A stretch of DNA of 64,000 bases from Streptomyces camponoticapitis (GTDB lineage: Bacteria; Actinomycetota; Actinomycetes; Streptomycetales; Streptomycetaceae), in assembly GCF_014646115.1 (NCBI RefSeq), contig NZ_BMMV01000030.1, positions 30,631 through 94,630 on the forward strand, in the 5' to 3' direction. This document shows positions 15,155 through 24,140 of the stretch, one piece after another. The position numbers and the translations under genes were made by a program. Every line of letters starts with the position of its first letter. Positions within the stretch are counted from its first letter, which is position 1. The notes under the pieces were generated by a model. The model ran no database searches. It saw nothing but the letters and a program-made list of their open reading frames with translations, and was not told where the DNA came from.

Positions 15155-17698
15155 GTGCTGGAGCCGTACGTGTTGGATCTCCGAGAGGTAGACGGGACGC
15201 GGGCCGCCCTCGTCGGTGGCAAGGGCGCGAACCTCGGTGCGCTGGTGGGGATCGACGAAATACGTGTGCCGGGTGGGTTCTGTGTGACGACGGACGCCTT
15301 CCGGCGGGTCATGGCGGAAGCACCGCTCATCGACGACCAGCTCGATCAGCTGTCGCGCGTGGACCCGGACGACCGGGAGGCGATCCGAACGCTCAGCGAG
15401 CGGATCCGCCGGACCGTCGAAGCGGTCGCCGTCCCGGATGAGCTCGTGGTGGAGATCACCCGCGCGCTCGCCCGGCTCGGTGAGGAGGCCGCGTACGCCG
15501 TCCGCTCCAGCGCGACGGCGGAGGACCTGCCGACGGCCTCCTTCGCCGGTCAGCAGGACACGTACCTGAACGTCGTGGGGGCGGCGGCGGTCCTCCGGCA
15601 CGTCAGCCGGTGCTGGGCCTCGCTGTTCACCGAGCGGGCCGTGATCTATCGGCGGCGGAACGGCATCGACCACCGCACGGTCCACATGGCCGTGGTCGTG
15701 CAGCGGATGGTCCTCCCGCGGGCGTCCGGCGTCCTGTTCACGGCCGACCCCGTCACGGGTGACCGGAAGGTCGCCACCGTGGACGCGGGCTTCGGTCTCG
15801 GCGAGGCCCTGGTCTCCGGGCTGGTGAACCCGGACGTCTTCAAGGTGCGTGACGGCGAAGCCGTCGTCGAGGTGGTCTCGCGGCGGCAGGAGCGGCCCGC
15901 GCTGACGGATGCGCAGGTCCTGCGGCTCGTGGAGCTCGGGCGGCGGATCGAAGCGCGCTTCGGGCGCCCGCAGGACATCGAATGGTGCCTGGCGGACGAC
16001 GGCTTCCAGATCGTTCAGAGCCGGCCGATCACGACGCTGTTCCCCGTCCCCGAGGCCGGCGACCAGGAGAATCACGTCTATGTCTCCGTCGGTCACGGGC
16101 AGATGATGACCGACCCCATGAAGCCCCTCGGGCTCTCCATGTGGCAGCTGACGGCCATGGTGCCGATGCACGAGGCCGGCGGGAGGCTGTTCGTGGACGT
16201 CACCCGGCGCCTGGCCTCGCCCGCGAGCCGCGCCGCTCTCCTGGACGCGATGGGGAAGGGCGATCCGCTGATCAGGGACGCTCTGGAGACCGTCCTCGAC
16301 CGCGACGGCTTCGTCCCGTCGCTCCCGGACGCGGGACCCGGCGGGCCGCCGGCCGGTGGGGCGTCCGCCCCGGCCGAGCCCGATCCGGCCATCGTCACCG
16401 AGCTGATCGGGCGGAGCCGGGCGTCCGTCGCCGCCCTGGACCGCGACATCCGGACGAAGACCGGACCGGCGCTGTTCGACTTCCTGCTGGAGGCCTTCCA
16501 GGAGCACAAGCGGGTCCTCGGTGATCCGCTGAGCCATCAGGCGATCATGGCGGGGATGGAGGCCACGTGGTGGCTCAACGACAAGCTGCGGGAGTGGCTC
16601 GGCGAGAAGAACGCGGCCGACACCCTGACGCTCTCGGCCTCCGGCAACGTCACGTCGGAGATGGGACTCGCGCTCTCCGACGTCGCCGACGTGATCCGTC
16701 CGCACCCGGAGGTGGTGGCCTTCCTGCGGGGCGTGGAGCACGCCGAGGACGAGGCCTTCCTGGGCGGGCTGGCCGAACTCGCGGGCGGGACGGAGGCGCG
16801 CGACGCCATCGAGGCGTACCTCGACCGGTACGGCATGCGCTGCGTCGGCGAGATCGACATCACGAGGCCGCGCTGGCGCGAGCGCCCCGGCACCCTTGTG
16901 CCCGTGATCCTCGACAACGTCAGGAACTTCCGGCCGGGCGCCGCCGGGCGCCGCTTCGAGCAGGGGCGGGGGAAGGCCCGGGAGAAGGAACTGGATGTCC
17001 TGTCACGCCTGCGGGCACTGCCGGACGGAGACCGGAGAGCCGACGAGACCAAGCGGATGATCGACCGGGTCAGAAGCTTCGCCGGATACCGGGAGTACCC
17101 GAAGTACGACATCGTCAGCCGCTACTTCGTCTACAAGCGGGCCCTGCTGGCGGAGGCCGGGCGGCTCGTGCGGGCCGGCGTGCTTCCCGAGGAGGAGGAC
17201 ATCTTCTACCTCACGTTCCAGGAACTCCACGAGGTCGCGCGCTCGCACCAGGTGGACGACGGGCTCGTCCGGCGGCGCAAGGACGCGTTCCGGTCGTACC
17301 ACGCGCTCATCCCGCCCAGGGTGCTCACCTCGGACGGTGAGGCCGTCACCGGGGCGTACCGGCGTGACGACGTGCCGGCCGGCGCCCTGGCCGGCCTGCC
17401 GGTCTCCGCGGGGACCGTCGAGGGACGGGCCCGCGTCGTCCTGGACATGGCGGAGGCCGATCTCGAAGCGGGCGACATCCTGGTCACGGCCTTCACCGAC
17501 CCCAGCTGGTCGCCGCTGTTCGTCGGAATCGCGGGCCTGGTGACGGAGGTGGGCGGCCTGATGACCCATGGCGCCGTGATCGCCCGGGAGTACGGCCTGC
17601 CGGCCGTCGTGGGCGTGGAGCGGGCCACCCGGCTGATCCGGGACGGGCAGCGGATCCGCGTGCACGGAACCGACGGCCACGTCGAGATCCTGCCCTGA
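15155..17698 (+). CDS. rph: rifampin phosphotransferase
   Basis: An 847-residue homologue of Rph, which inactivates rifamycins by ATP-dependent phosphorylation. The N-terminal ATP-grasp domain starts YVLDLREVDGTRAALVGGKG and includes YAVRSSATAEDLPTASFAGQ. The central drug-binding region is about residues 320-750. The C-terminal PEP-utilising swivel domain has LMTHGAVIAREYGLPAVVGV with the phospho-carrier His805. Length matches the family (about 865). The GTG at 15155 is chosen because it gives the conserved N-terminus; the frame is open further upstream across the RAE. The RAE upstream supports the assignment. It sits between wall-polymer genes with which it has no functional link, so it looks like an inserted resistance gene. 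Confidence 0.92.
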   Translation: MLEPYVLDLREVDGTRAALVGGKGANLGALVGIDEIRVPGGFCVTTDAFRRVMAEAPLIDDQLDQLSRVDPDDREAIRTLSERIRRTVEAVAVPDELVVEITRALARLGEEAAYAVRSSATAEDLPTASFAGQQDTYLNVVGAAAVLRHVSRCWASLFTERAVIYRRRNGIDHRTVHMAVVVQRMVLPRASGVLFTADPVTGDRKVATVDAGFGLGEALVSGLVNPDVFKVRDGEAVVEVVSRRQERPALTDAQVLRLVELGRRIEARFGRPQDIEWCLADDGFQIVQSRPITTLFPVPEAGDQENHVYVSVGHGQMMTDPMKPLGLSMWQLTAMVPMHEAGGRLFVDVTRRLASPASRAALLDAMGKGDPLIRDALETVLDRDGFVPSLPDAGPGGPPAGGASAPAEPDPAIVTELIGRSRASVAALDRDIRTKTGPALFDFLLEAFQEHKRVLGDPLSHQAIMAGMEATWWLNDKLREWLGEKNAADTLTLSASGNVTSEMGLALSDVADVIRPHPEVVAFLRGVEHAEDEAFLGGLAELAGGTEARDAIEAYLDRYGMRCVGEIDITRPRWRERPGTLVPVILDNVRNFRPGAAGRRFEQGRGKAREKELDVLSRLRALPDGDRRADETKRMIDRVRSFAGYREYPKYDIVSRYFVYKRALLAEAGRLVRAGVLPEEEDIFYLTFQELHEVARSHQVDDGLVRRRKDAFRSYHALIPPRVLTSDGEAVTGAYRRDDVPAGALAGLPVSAGTVEGRARVVLDMAEADLEAGDILVTAFTDPSWSPLFVGIAGLVTEVGGLMTHGAVIAREYGLPAVVGVERATRLIRDGQRIRVHGTDGHVEILP

Positions 17699-17705
17699 CA
17701 CGCGC

Positions 17706-19997
17706 TTACGCCGACGGCCCGCGCCGACCCGCCGGAGCCCCGCCGGACATGCCGCAGCGCCGCACCTCCGACACGTTCCGCCCGTGCCGCTGCTGCGGCA
17801 GCGACACCGGGGAGGGCGCCGGGGTGCGCTTCTCCAGCGGGACCGGCTCCGGCAGACCCGCGGTCTCACCGAGGAAGACCCGGCGTACCACCCGCTCGGC
17901 CGCGAGACCGTCGTCGTACGGGCAGAACCGGGCCCGGAAGGCGGCACGCAGCTGGGCCGAGCGGGAGCCGCGCCAGTGGTCCGTGGTGAAGATGTCGATC
18001 AGGTCGTCCTCGTCGCGCGCCACCGCGCCAGGCGGAAAGGCGCGGACGTCGAAGTAGGTACCGCGGGCCGCCTCGTAGGCCTCCCAGTCGTTGATGTGGA
18101 TCACCACGGGCCGGTCCAGGTTCACGTAGTCGAACATCAGCGACGAGTAGTCCGTGATGAGCGCGTCCGCGGCCAGGCACAGCGACTCGACCCGGTGATG
18201 GCCCGAGACGTCGATGATGCGCGGGTGCGGGGCGTGCGGCAGCGGGGCCTCGTACGTGTGGTGGGCGCGGGTCAGCACCACGAAGCGCGGGCCCAGCGCC
18301 TGGGCGAGCCGCTCCAGGTCCAGCGGGACGTACGGGGTGCGCCGGTAGTCGCGATGCGTGGGCGCGTACAGCACGGCCGTGAAGCCGTCGGGGATGCCCA
18401 GGGACTCCCGCAGCCGGGCGACGTCGGCCGAAGTGGCCCGCTGGAACACGTCGTTGCGCGGATAGCCGTATTCGAGCGCCGTGTGCCCGGCGGGATACGC
18501 CTTCTCCCAGACCAGGGTGGAGTGCCGGTTCGCCGAGAGGGAGTAGTCCCACTGGTCGACGCCCGCGAGGAGCCGGTCGAACTCGGTGCGGCGCGCGGCG
18601 GCCGGGTGGTCCTGGAGGTCCAGCCCCATGGATTTGAGCGGGGTGCCGTGGTGCGTCTGGAGGAGGATCTGACGGGGGCGCTTGACCAGGCGCGGGTCGA
18701 AGTTGACGTTGTTGACGAGGTACTTGTCGCGGGCGAGCGCCGTCCAGTAGCCGAAGCTGCCCGGCCGCAGCTTGCGCGTCGCGGTGGGCACGGTGTGGTG
18801 GTATTCGGCGCGCCCGATCCACGACGTGGCGATGTGCGGGGCGAGTTCGCGGACCTTCTCCTCGATGGCCGCCGGGTTGCAGGCGTAGCCCCGGCCGTCG
18901 TACGCCGCGAAGACCGCCCTGTTCTCCCGTACCGGCAGGCACCGTTGGATCCGGTAGTGCAGTTGCAGCGCCCCGGCGCGCAGGGCCCGGCCGAGCGTCG
19001 TGGCGATCCGGTGGGCGCCGAGTTGCAGGTGCTGCGCCGTCCACAGGGCGCGGTACGTGCGGTGGGCGCCGAACCGCAGCAGGGTGTGGCGCAGCCGGGC
19101 CCGCAGCAGCGGCGCGGAGCCCGGGGTGCGGTGCCGGCGGTGGTGGGCGCGGGCCCGGCGGAAGAACTCGGGGCGGCTGCGGCGCGGCAGCCGCCCGCCG
19201 GCCGCGACGAGTTTGGAGAAGTGGTCGAGCATCCGCCGGAACAGCACGGGGCGCCAGTCGTCGAGCGCGGGCCGTGAGTCGATGAAGGCGAAGACGCGGT
19301 CGTACTGGTCGAAGATGTCGAAGTGCTTGCGGCTGGTGGTGGAGAGGATGTTGCCCTGGCGCCGCTGCCGGTAGTGCACGCAGACGCGGTCGAGCGTCGC
19401 GATCGAGTCGGCGGCCATCAGGACGGGGAAGGTCCAGGGGGTGTCCTCGTAGTAGCCGGGCGGGAAGCTGAAGCCCTGCCGGGCGATGTACTCGCGGCTG
19501 TAGGCCTTGTTCCAGACGACCATCAGCACCCTCAGCAGACCCGGCCGGTCGGTGAGCCGGAAGGGCGCGGGGCCGTTCTCGGCGAGCAGGTCGGAGAGGA
19601 CGTTCCTGACGACCTCCCCGGACCAGTACGCACGGGCGTAGTCGTAGACAAGGACATCGGGCCCGTCGGTCTCCTTGAGCCGGTCCGCGATCGTCTGGAG
19701 AGCGCCCGGGGTGAGGGTGTCGTCACCGTCGAGGAAGATCAGATAGTCGCCCGTGGCATGGGCCATCCCGGCGTTACGGGCCGGTCCGAGGCCCTCGTTC
19801 TCCGGGAGGTGAACGGCGACCACGCGAGGGTCGGCGGCGGCTGTCTCGTCGATAATTGTCCCGCAGGCGTCGGGTGATCCGTCGTCCACGGCGATGAGTT
19901 CGAAATCCTCATAGTTCTGGTCGAGCACCGACCGCAGACACTCCTGCAAATACGCCTGGACCTTGTACGCGGGGACGATGATGCTGAACCGGGCCAT
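17706..19997 (-). CDS. GT2 - CDP-glycerol glycerophosphotransferase (TagF-like) fusion
   Basis: 763 residues, the third TagF-like protein in the region and convergent with rph (7 bp between stops). Residues 1-230 are GT2 (FSIIVPAYKVQAYLQECLRS, VDDGSPDA, FLDGDDTL). The C-terminal half is Glyphos_transf: ILLQTHHGTPLKSMGLDLQ, EYGYPRNDVF, VLYAPTHRDY, LTRAHHTYE and DALITDYSSLMFDYV. The first His-Gly motif reads THHGTP rather than the TWHGT of its two neighbours. The C-terminus is basic and low-complexity. It likely extends or decorates the same wall polymer. Confidence 0.87.
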   Translation of the reverse strand: MARFSIIVPAYKVQAYLQECLRSVLDQNYEDFELIAVDDGSPDACGTIIDETAAADPRVVAVHLPENEGLGPARNAGMAHATGDYLIFLDGDDTLTPGALQTIADRLKETDGPDVLVYDYARAYWSGEVVRNVLSDLLAENGPAPFRLTDRPGLLRVLMVVWNKAYSREYIARQGFSFPPGYYEDTPWTFPVLMAADSIATLDRVCVHYRQRRQGNILSTTSRKHFDIFDQYDRVFAFIDSRPALDDWRPVLFRRMLDHFSKLVAAGGRLPRRSRPEFFRRARAHHRRHRTPGSAPLLRARLRHTLLRFGAHRTYRALWTAQHLQLGAHRIATTLGRALRAGALQLHYRIQRCLPVRENRAVFAAYDGRGYACNPAAIEEKVRELAPHIATSWIGRAEYHHTVPTATRKLRPGSFGYWTALARDKYLVNNVNFDPRLVKRPRQILLQTHHGTPLKSMGLDLQDHPAAARRTEFDRLLAGVDQWDYSLSANRHSTLVWEKAYPAGHTALEYGYPRNDVFQRATSADVARLRESLGIPDGFTAVLYAPTHRDYRRTPYVPLDLERLAQALGPRFVVLTRAHHTYEAPLPHAPHPRIIDVSGHHRVESLCLAADALITDYSSLMFDYVNLDRPVVIHINDWEAYEAARGTYFDVRAFPPGAVARDEDDLIDIFTTDHWRGSRSAQLRAAFRARFCPYDDGLAAERVVRRVFLGETAGLPEPVPLEKRTPAPSPVSLPQQRHGRNVSEVRRCGMSGGAPAGRRGPSA

Positions 19998-20063
19998 GGC
20001 TCGGGAACGGCCGATGGAGTGACCTGGTTACGCCAGACGTGGCATACGGGGGACAAATACGCC

Positions 20064-20093
20064 GGGCGGGCCGGTGGTTGAACCGGCCCGCCC
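20064..20093 (-). terminator. terminator of the sugar ABC operon
   Basis: GGGCGGGCCGGT (20064-20075) and ACCGGCCCGCCC (20082-20093) form a perfect 12-bp stem with a 6-nt loop, 43 bp past the last permease gene. A CTTTT run follows on the plus side, so it may also work in the other direction. Confidence 0.7.
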
Positions 20094-20135
20094 CTTTTGG
20101 CGTACTTCCATGTCGAACGAGTGGCCGATACGGCC

Positions 20136-21053
20136 CTACTTGACCGCCCCCGCCATGACCCCGGAGACGAACTGCCGCTGGAACAGGAAGAAGACCGCCA
20201 GCGGAATGATCATCGAGAGGAAGGCGCCGGGCGCCAGCACATCGATGTTGTTGCCGAACTGCCGTACCTGCTGCTGGAGGGCGACCGTGATCGGCGGGGA
20301 GTCGGAGTCCGCGAAGATCAGGGCCACCAGCATGTCGTTCCAGACCCAGAGGAACTGGAAGATGCCGAGCGACGCGATCGCGGGACCGCCGAGCGGCATC
20401 ACGACCCGTGTGAACAGCCGGATCTCGCCCGCGCCGTCGAGCCGCGCGGCCTCCAGGAGCTCCCGTGGGATCTCCGCGAAGAAGTTCCTCAACAGGAAGA
20501 TCGCGAAGGGGAGTCCGAAGGCGACGTGGAACATCACGACGCCGAAGGTCGTCTCGAAGATCCCGATCTCGCCGAAGAGTTCGGAGACCGGGATGAGCGC
20601 GACCTGGACCGGGACCACCAGCAGACCGACGACGAGCATGAACCACCAGTCGCGGCCGGGGAAGTCCATCCACGCGAAGGCGTAGCCGGCGAGTGAGCCG
20701 ATCACCACGACCAGCACGGTCGACGGGACCGTGATCATCACCGTGGACCAGAGGGAGTTGGTGATGATGTCGTTGGACAGCAGCTCCGAGTAGTTCTCGG
20801 TGGTGAGCTGCGCCGGCTTGGTGAAGACCTCCCACCAGCCGCTCGCCGCGATGTCCGAGGAGCCGCGCAGCGAGGAGATCAGCAGACCGATCGTCGGCAT
20901 CATCCAGAAGAGGGCGACCAGGATGAGGAAGACCGAGACGACTCCGCCGCCGGCCTTCGCCGCTATCCGGGCCGGCAGGGACGGCTTCGGCTTGGCCGAT
21001 GTCCCGGCCGGCAGGGGCTGCTTCGCCTGTACCGCTGTGTCAGTCGTACTCAT
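20136..21053 (-). CDS. carbohydrate ABC transporter permease (MalG-like)
   Basis: 305 residues with six predicted transmembrane helices after a 35-residue cytoplasmic tail. The EAA loop reads ELLEAARLDGAGEIRLFTRVVMPLGGPAI, matching the MalG/CUT1 class. The start is chosen at the ATGA overlap with the upstream permease, so the two are translationally coupled. It partners with the permease and lipoprotein upstream to form an oligosaccharide importer. No ATPase gene is present nearby; Streptomyces importers of this type commonly share the MsiK ATPase. Confidence 0.9.
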   Translation of the reverse strand: MSTTDTAVQAKQPLPAGTSAKPKPSLPARIAAKAGGGVVSVFLILVALFWMMPTIGLLISSLRGSSDIAASGWWEVFTKPAQLTTENYSELLSNDIITNSLWSTVMITVPSTVLVVVIGSLAGYAFAWMDFPGRDWWFMLVVGLLVVPVQVALIPVSELFGEIGIFETTFGVVMFHVAFGLPFAIFLLRNFFAEIPRELLEAARLDGAGEIRLFTRVVMPLGGPAIASLGIFQFLWVWNDMLVALIFADSDSPPITVALQQQVRQFGNNIDVLAPGAFLSMIIPLAVFFLFQRQFVSGVMAGAVK

Positions 21054-22414
21054 CGGCGGTTCTCCTTCTGCATCCGGCGAATGTTGAAGAGCATCACCGG
21101 GATCACGAGCAGCAGGAGGAATACGGCGATCGCGCTGCCCACGCCGACGTTGGCGTCCGTGCCGAACGACGAGCGGTAGAGCTGGAGCGCCAGCACGTTC
21201 GCGTCGTCCTGGGAGGAGCCTGGCGCGATGATCAGTACCAGGTCGAAGATCTTCAGCACATTGATCATCAGGGTGACCATGACCACGGCCAGGACCGGTG
21301 CGAGCAGCGGGACGGTGATCCGGCGGAACACGTTCCACTCGTTCGCGCCGTCGACCCGTGCCGCCTCCAGGAGTTCACGCGGCATGCTCGCCAGACCGGC
21401 GCCGATCAGCACCATCGCGAAGCCCGCCCACATCCACAGATAGCTGCCGATGATCGCTGGGGTCACGAGGGAGGGGCCGAGCCAGTCCACCCCGTTGTAC
21501 GGCTCCTTGAAGTTGGACTCGGGCAGCTGGAGCACGGCTCCGTCGGCCGAGGCCGGCAGGGTGAACGTACCGTCGGACGCCGCGGTGGCCGACGCGACGA
21601 CCTTGCCGTCCTTGACCGCCTCGATCCTGAGGCCGCCCAGGCCGAGTTCCTTGGAGTCCACGACGTTGGGCTTGCCGCCGCCGCCCTTGGTGAAGTCCAG
21701 CCAGGCGGTGCCGGTGATCTCGCCGCCGCCGTTCCCGGCCGTCTTGGCCGGCTCGGCGTCGGACGGCATCTTGTCCGGCGGCACACCGACCAGCGGGATC
21801 AGCGCCGGAGTGCCCGCCGTGACCGGCTGCTTGGTGACGAACGAGCCCTTGGCGTCGCCCGCCTTCAGCGGATGCACCGGCAGCGGACGGGCCTTGGGGT
21901 AGCCGGCCGATTCGGAGAACGTGTCGTGCACGCCCACGGCGACGGCGTTGGCGATGCCGCGCTCCGGAGCCTGCTCGTACACCAGCCGGAAGATGATGCC
22001 CGACGCGAGCATCGAGATCGCCATCGGCATGAAGACGATCAGCTTGAACGCCGTTCCCCAGCGCACCCGTTCGGTGAGTACGGCGAAGATCAGACCGAGT
22101 GCGGTGGCGACCGTCGGGGCCACCACCACCCAGATCAAGTTGTTCTTGATCGCGGTCCGGATGGTGTCCTCGGTGAATATCTCCACATAGTTGTCGAAGC
22201 CCGCGAAGTTGTCGCCGGACTGGTCGAGGAACGACCTGTAGACGGAGAACCCGATCGGGTAGACCACGAGCGCGCCCAGCAGGACCAGCGCGGGCAGCAG
22301 GAACGCCACCGCGAGGCCTTTACGTGTGCCTGTCACGCTCTTGCGCTTCCCCTTGGCGGGGGACGGGGGCGCCGGCACCGCGGTGCCGGCGCCCCCTGTT
22401 GTCGCCGACTTCAC
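21050..22414 (-). CDS. carbohydrate ABC transporter permease (MalF-like) with large extracytoplasmic insert
   Basis: 454 residues, about 150 longer than the usual CUT1 permease. The first three helices (to about residue 145) and the last helices with the EAA loop ELLEAARVDGANEWNVFRRITVP are standard. Between them about 150 residues (from ERGIANAV to the NFKEPYNGVDW segment) are hydrophilic and beta-rich, with ASDGTFTLPASADG resembling a carboxypeptidase-regulatory or Ig-like fold. By topology this insert lies outside the cell, in the position of the MalF P2 loop that docks the binding protein. It starts 4 bp after the lipoprotein gene's stop and overlaps the MalG-like gene. Confidence 0.87.
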   Translation of the reverse strand: MKSATTGGAGTAVPAPPSPAKGKRKSVTGTRKGLAVAFLLPALVLLGALVVYPIGFSVYRSFLDQSGDNFAGFDNYVEIFTEDTIRTAIKNNLIWVVVAPTVATALGLIFAVLTERVRWGTAFKLIVFMPMAISMLASGIIFRLVYEQAPERGIANAVAVGVHDTFSESAGYPKARPLPVHPLKAGDAKGSFVTKQPVTAGTPALIPLVGVPPDKMPSDAEPAKTAGNGGGEITGTAWLDFTKGGGGKPNVVDSKELGLGGLRIEAVKDGKVVASATAASDGTFTLPASADGAVLQLPESNFKEPYNGVDWLGPSLVTPAIIGSYLWMWAGFAMVLIGAGLASMPRELLEAARVDGANEWNVFRRITVPLLAPVLAVVMVTLMINVLKIFDLVLIIAPGSSQDDANVLALQLYRSSFGTDANVGVGSAIAVFLLLLVIPVMLFNIRRMQKENRR

Positions 22415-22418
22415 CGCG

Positions 22419-23819
22419 TCAGCTCTTGAAGGCCTTGGCGGCGTCCGACTCCAGCTGCTGCTGAGCGCCCTTGACGTCCTTCGGGTTCTTCAGGAAGTCC
22501 TGGAGGGCCTTCCACTCGCCCTTGCCGGGCGTACCGCCGAACGACTGCGGCATCTGGTCCGACATGTCGAAGCGGAAGTCGTCACCGGCGTCGATGAGCG
22601 CCTTGGCGATGTCACGCTGCACGTCGTTCGGGTACGCCTTGCCGTCCAGGGCCTTGTTCGGCGAGATGAAGCCGCCGGCCTCCGCCTGGATCTGAGCGGC
22701 GTCCGTGGACGCCAGGAAGGTCAGCAGCGCCTGCGCGCCCTTGCTGTCCGTCAGCGCCACGGCCGCGTCGCCACCGGTCACCACCGGGGAGTCCGCGCCC
22801 ACGGCCGGGAACGGGAAGACCTTCGCGTCCGTCCCGACCTTCGCGCCGGCCTCGGTCACGTTGACGCCCGCGAAGTCGGCCGCGAAGACCATGCCCGCCT
22901 TCGGCGTGTCACCGCCGGTGAACGTCTGGGTGACGGAGGCGGGGAACTCGGTCTGGAGCGCGCCGTCCGCGCCGCCGGCGATCAGGGCGGGCTTGCCCCA
23001 CAGCTCGGCGAGCGTCGTCAGCGCGGTGGCCACCGAGGGGTCGGTCCACTTGATCTCGTGCTTGGCCAGCTGGTCGTACTTGTCCGGGCCGGCCTGCGAC
23101 AGATAGATGTTCTCGAACCAGTCGGTGAGCGTCCAGCCGTCGGCGCCGCCGACGGAGACCGGGGTGACACCCGACGCCGAGATCGTGTCGGCGGTCGTCA
23201 GGAAGTCCTTCCACGTCTTGGGCTCGGCCGCGCCCGCGTTCTCGAAGGCCGTGTTGTTGTACCAGACCAGCGACTTGTTGGCGGCCTTGTAGTACACGCC
23301 GTACTGCTCGCCGTCGACCGCGCCGAGGTCCTGCCAGCCCTTGCTGTAGTTCTTCGCCAGCTGCGCCTTCGCCTCGGCGCCGGCGGGCTTGGCCCACTTC
23401 TTCTCCACGGCCTGCGTGATCGCGCCGACCTGCGGGAGCATCGCGACATCGGGAGGGCTGCCGCCGGCGATCTTCGTGCCGAGGAAGTTGACGATCGGGT
23501 CCTGCGCGGGGACGAACGTCACCGTCGCCCCGGTCCGCTTCTCGAACTCGTCCAGGACCTTGGTGAAGTTGGCCTGCTCCGGGCCGGTCCACACCGCGGC
23601 GACCTGGATCTTCTCGCCGTCCAACTTGGGCAGTTCGACCGTGGCCGCGGGCTTCTTGCTCTCGCCGCCACCGTCCTCCTTGTCATCGGAGCCGCCCCCG
23701 CAGCCGGTGAGCACCACGGCGCCGACGACCACGGCCGCCACCGCCGCTCTGTGTGAACCTCGGCCTGCTGAGGGTGCTCCGGCTCCAAACGCCTTGCGGC
23801 CATTAAGAGTTGTACGCAT
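22419..23819 (-). CDS. extracellular sugar-binding lipoprotein (ABC importer)
   Basis: 466 residues. A basic n-region and hydrophobic segment end in the lipobox VLTGC with Cys40, followed by an acidic/Ser linker. The mature part is a family 1 solute-binding protein (DEFEKRTGATVTFVPAQDP, WYNNTAFENAGAAEPKTWKDF, KTWKDFLTTADTIS). The ATG at 23817-23819 gives a proper signal peptide; the frame is open 14 codons further. It captures an oligosaccharide for the two permeases downstream in the same operon. The ligand is not evident. Confidence 0.9.
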   Translation of the reverse strand: MRTTLNGRKAFGAGAPSAGRGSHRAAVAAVVVGAVVLTGCGGGSDDKEDGGGESKKPAATVELPKLDGEKIQVAAVWTGPEQANFTKVLDEFEKRTGATVTFVPAQDPIVNFLGTKIAGGSPPDVAMLPQVGAITQAVEKKWAKPAGAEAKAQLAKNYSKGWQDLGAVDGEQYGVYYKAANKSLVWYNNTAFENAGAAEPKTWKDFLTTADTISASGVTPVSVGGADGWTLTDWFENIYLSQAGPDKYDQLAKHEIKWTDPSVATALTTLAELWGKPALIAGGADGALQTEFPASVTQTFTGGDTPKAGMVFAADFAGVNVTEAGAKVGTDAKVFPFPAVGADSPVVTGGDAAVALTDSKGAQALLTFLASTDAAQIQAEAGGFISPNKALDGKAYPNDVQRDIAKALIDAGDDFRFDMSDQMPQSFGGTPGKGEWKALQDFLKNPKDVKGAQQQLESDAAKAFKS

Positions 23820-23855
23820 GACTGCCCCGTCTCTCCCGTGCGCGTGCGGATCTTG

Positions 23856-23873
23856 ACGCATGTTTACGCATGC
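23856..23873. promoter_or_regulatory. possible operator of the ABC operon, in a 321-base gap
   Basis: ACGCATG occurs twice 10 bp apart (23856-23862, 23866-23872), also forming GCATG-N5-GCATGC dyads, 37 bp upstream of the lipoprotein start. A LacI- or ROK-type sugar repressor would be expected here. The rest of 23874-24140 holds an AT-richer patch with CTTC/GAAG arms (23966-23979) but no gene that I can support. Confidence 0.35.
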
Positions 23874-24140
23874 GGACCGGCGCCCCGAGCGAGCCGACGA
23901 CGCCGTCCTTGTCCCGTGCGGTAAGTCCTACGCGCCGTGACCGTAGGCCGCAATACTGTCTTGAGCTTCAATTCGAAGATCGTGATGGGCTCGTGACGTG
24001 GTTTGCGGACGTAGGGGTAATTTCAGAGATGTGAAGACAGGGCGGCCGCCGAGATCCGGACAGAAATCGGCTCCGACCTCAGGATGTCCGCTTTCGGCCA
24101 CCGGGCGACCCCCTGGCCGCCCGACGGCCGAGGGGCGCTG

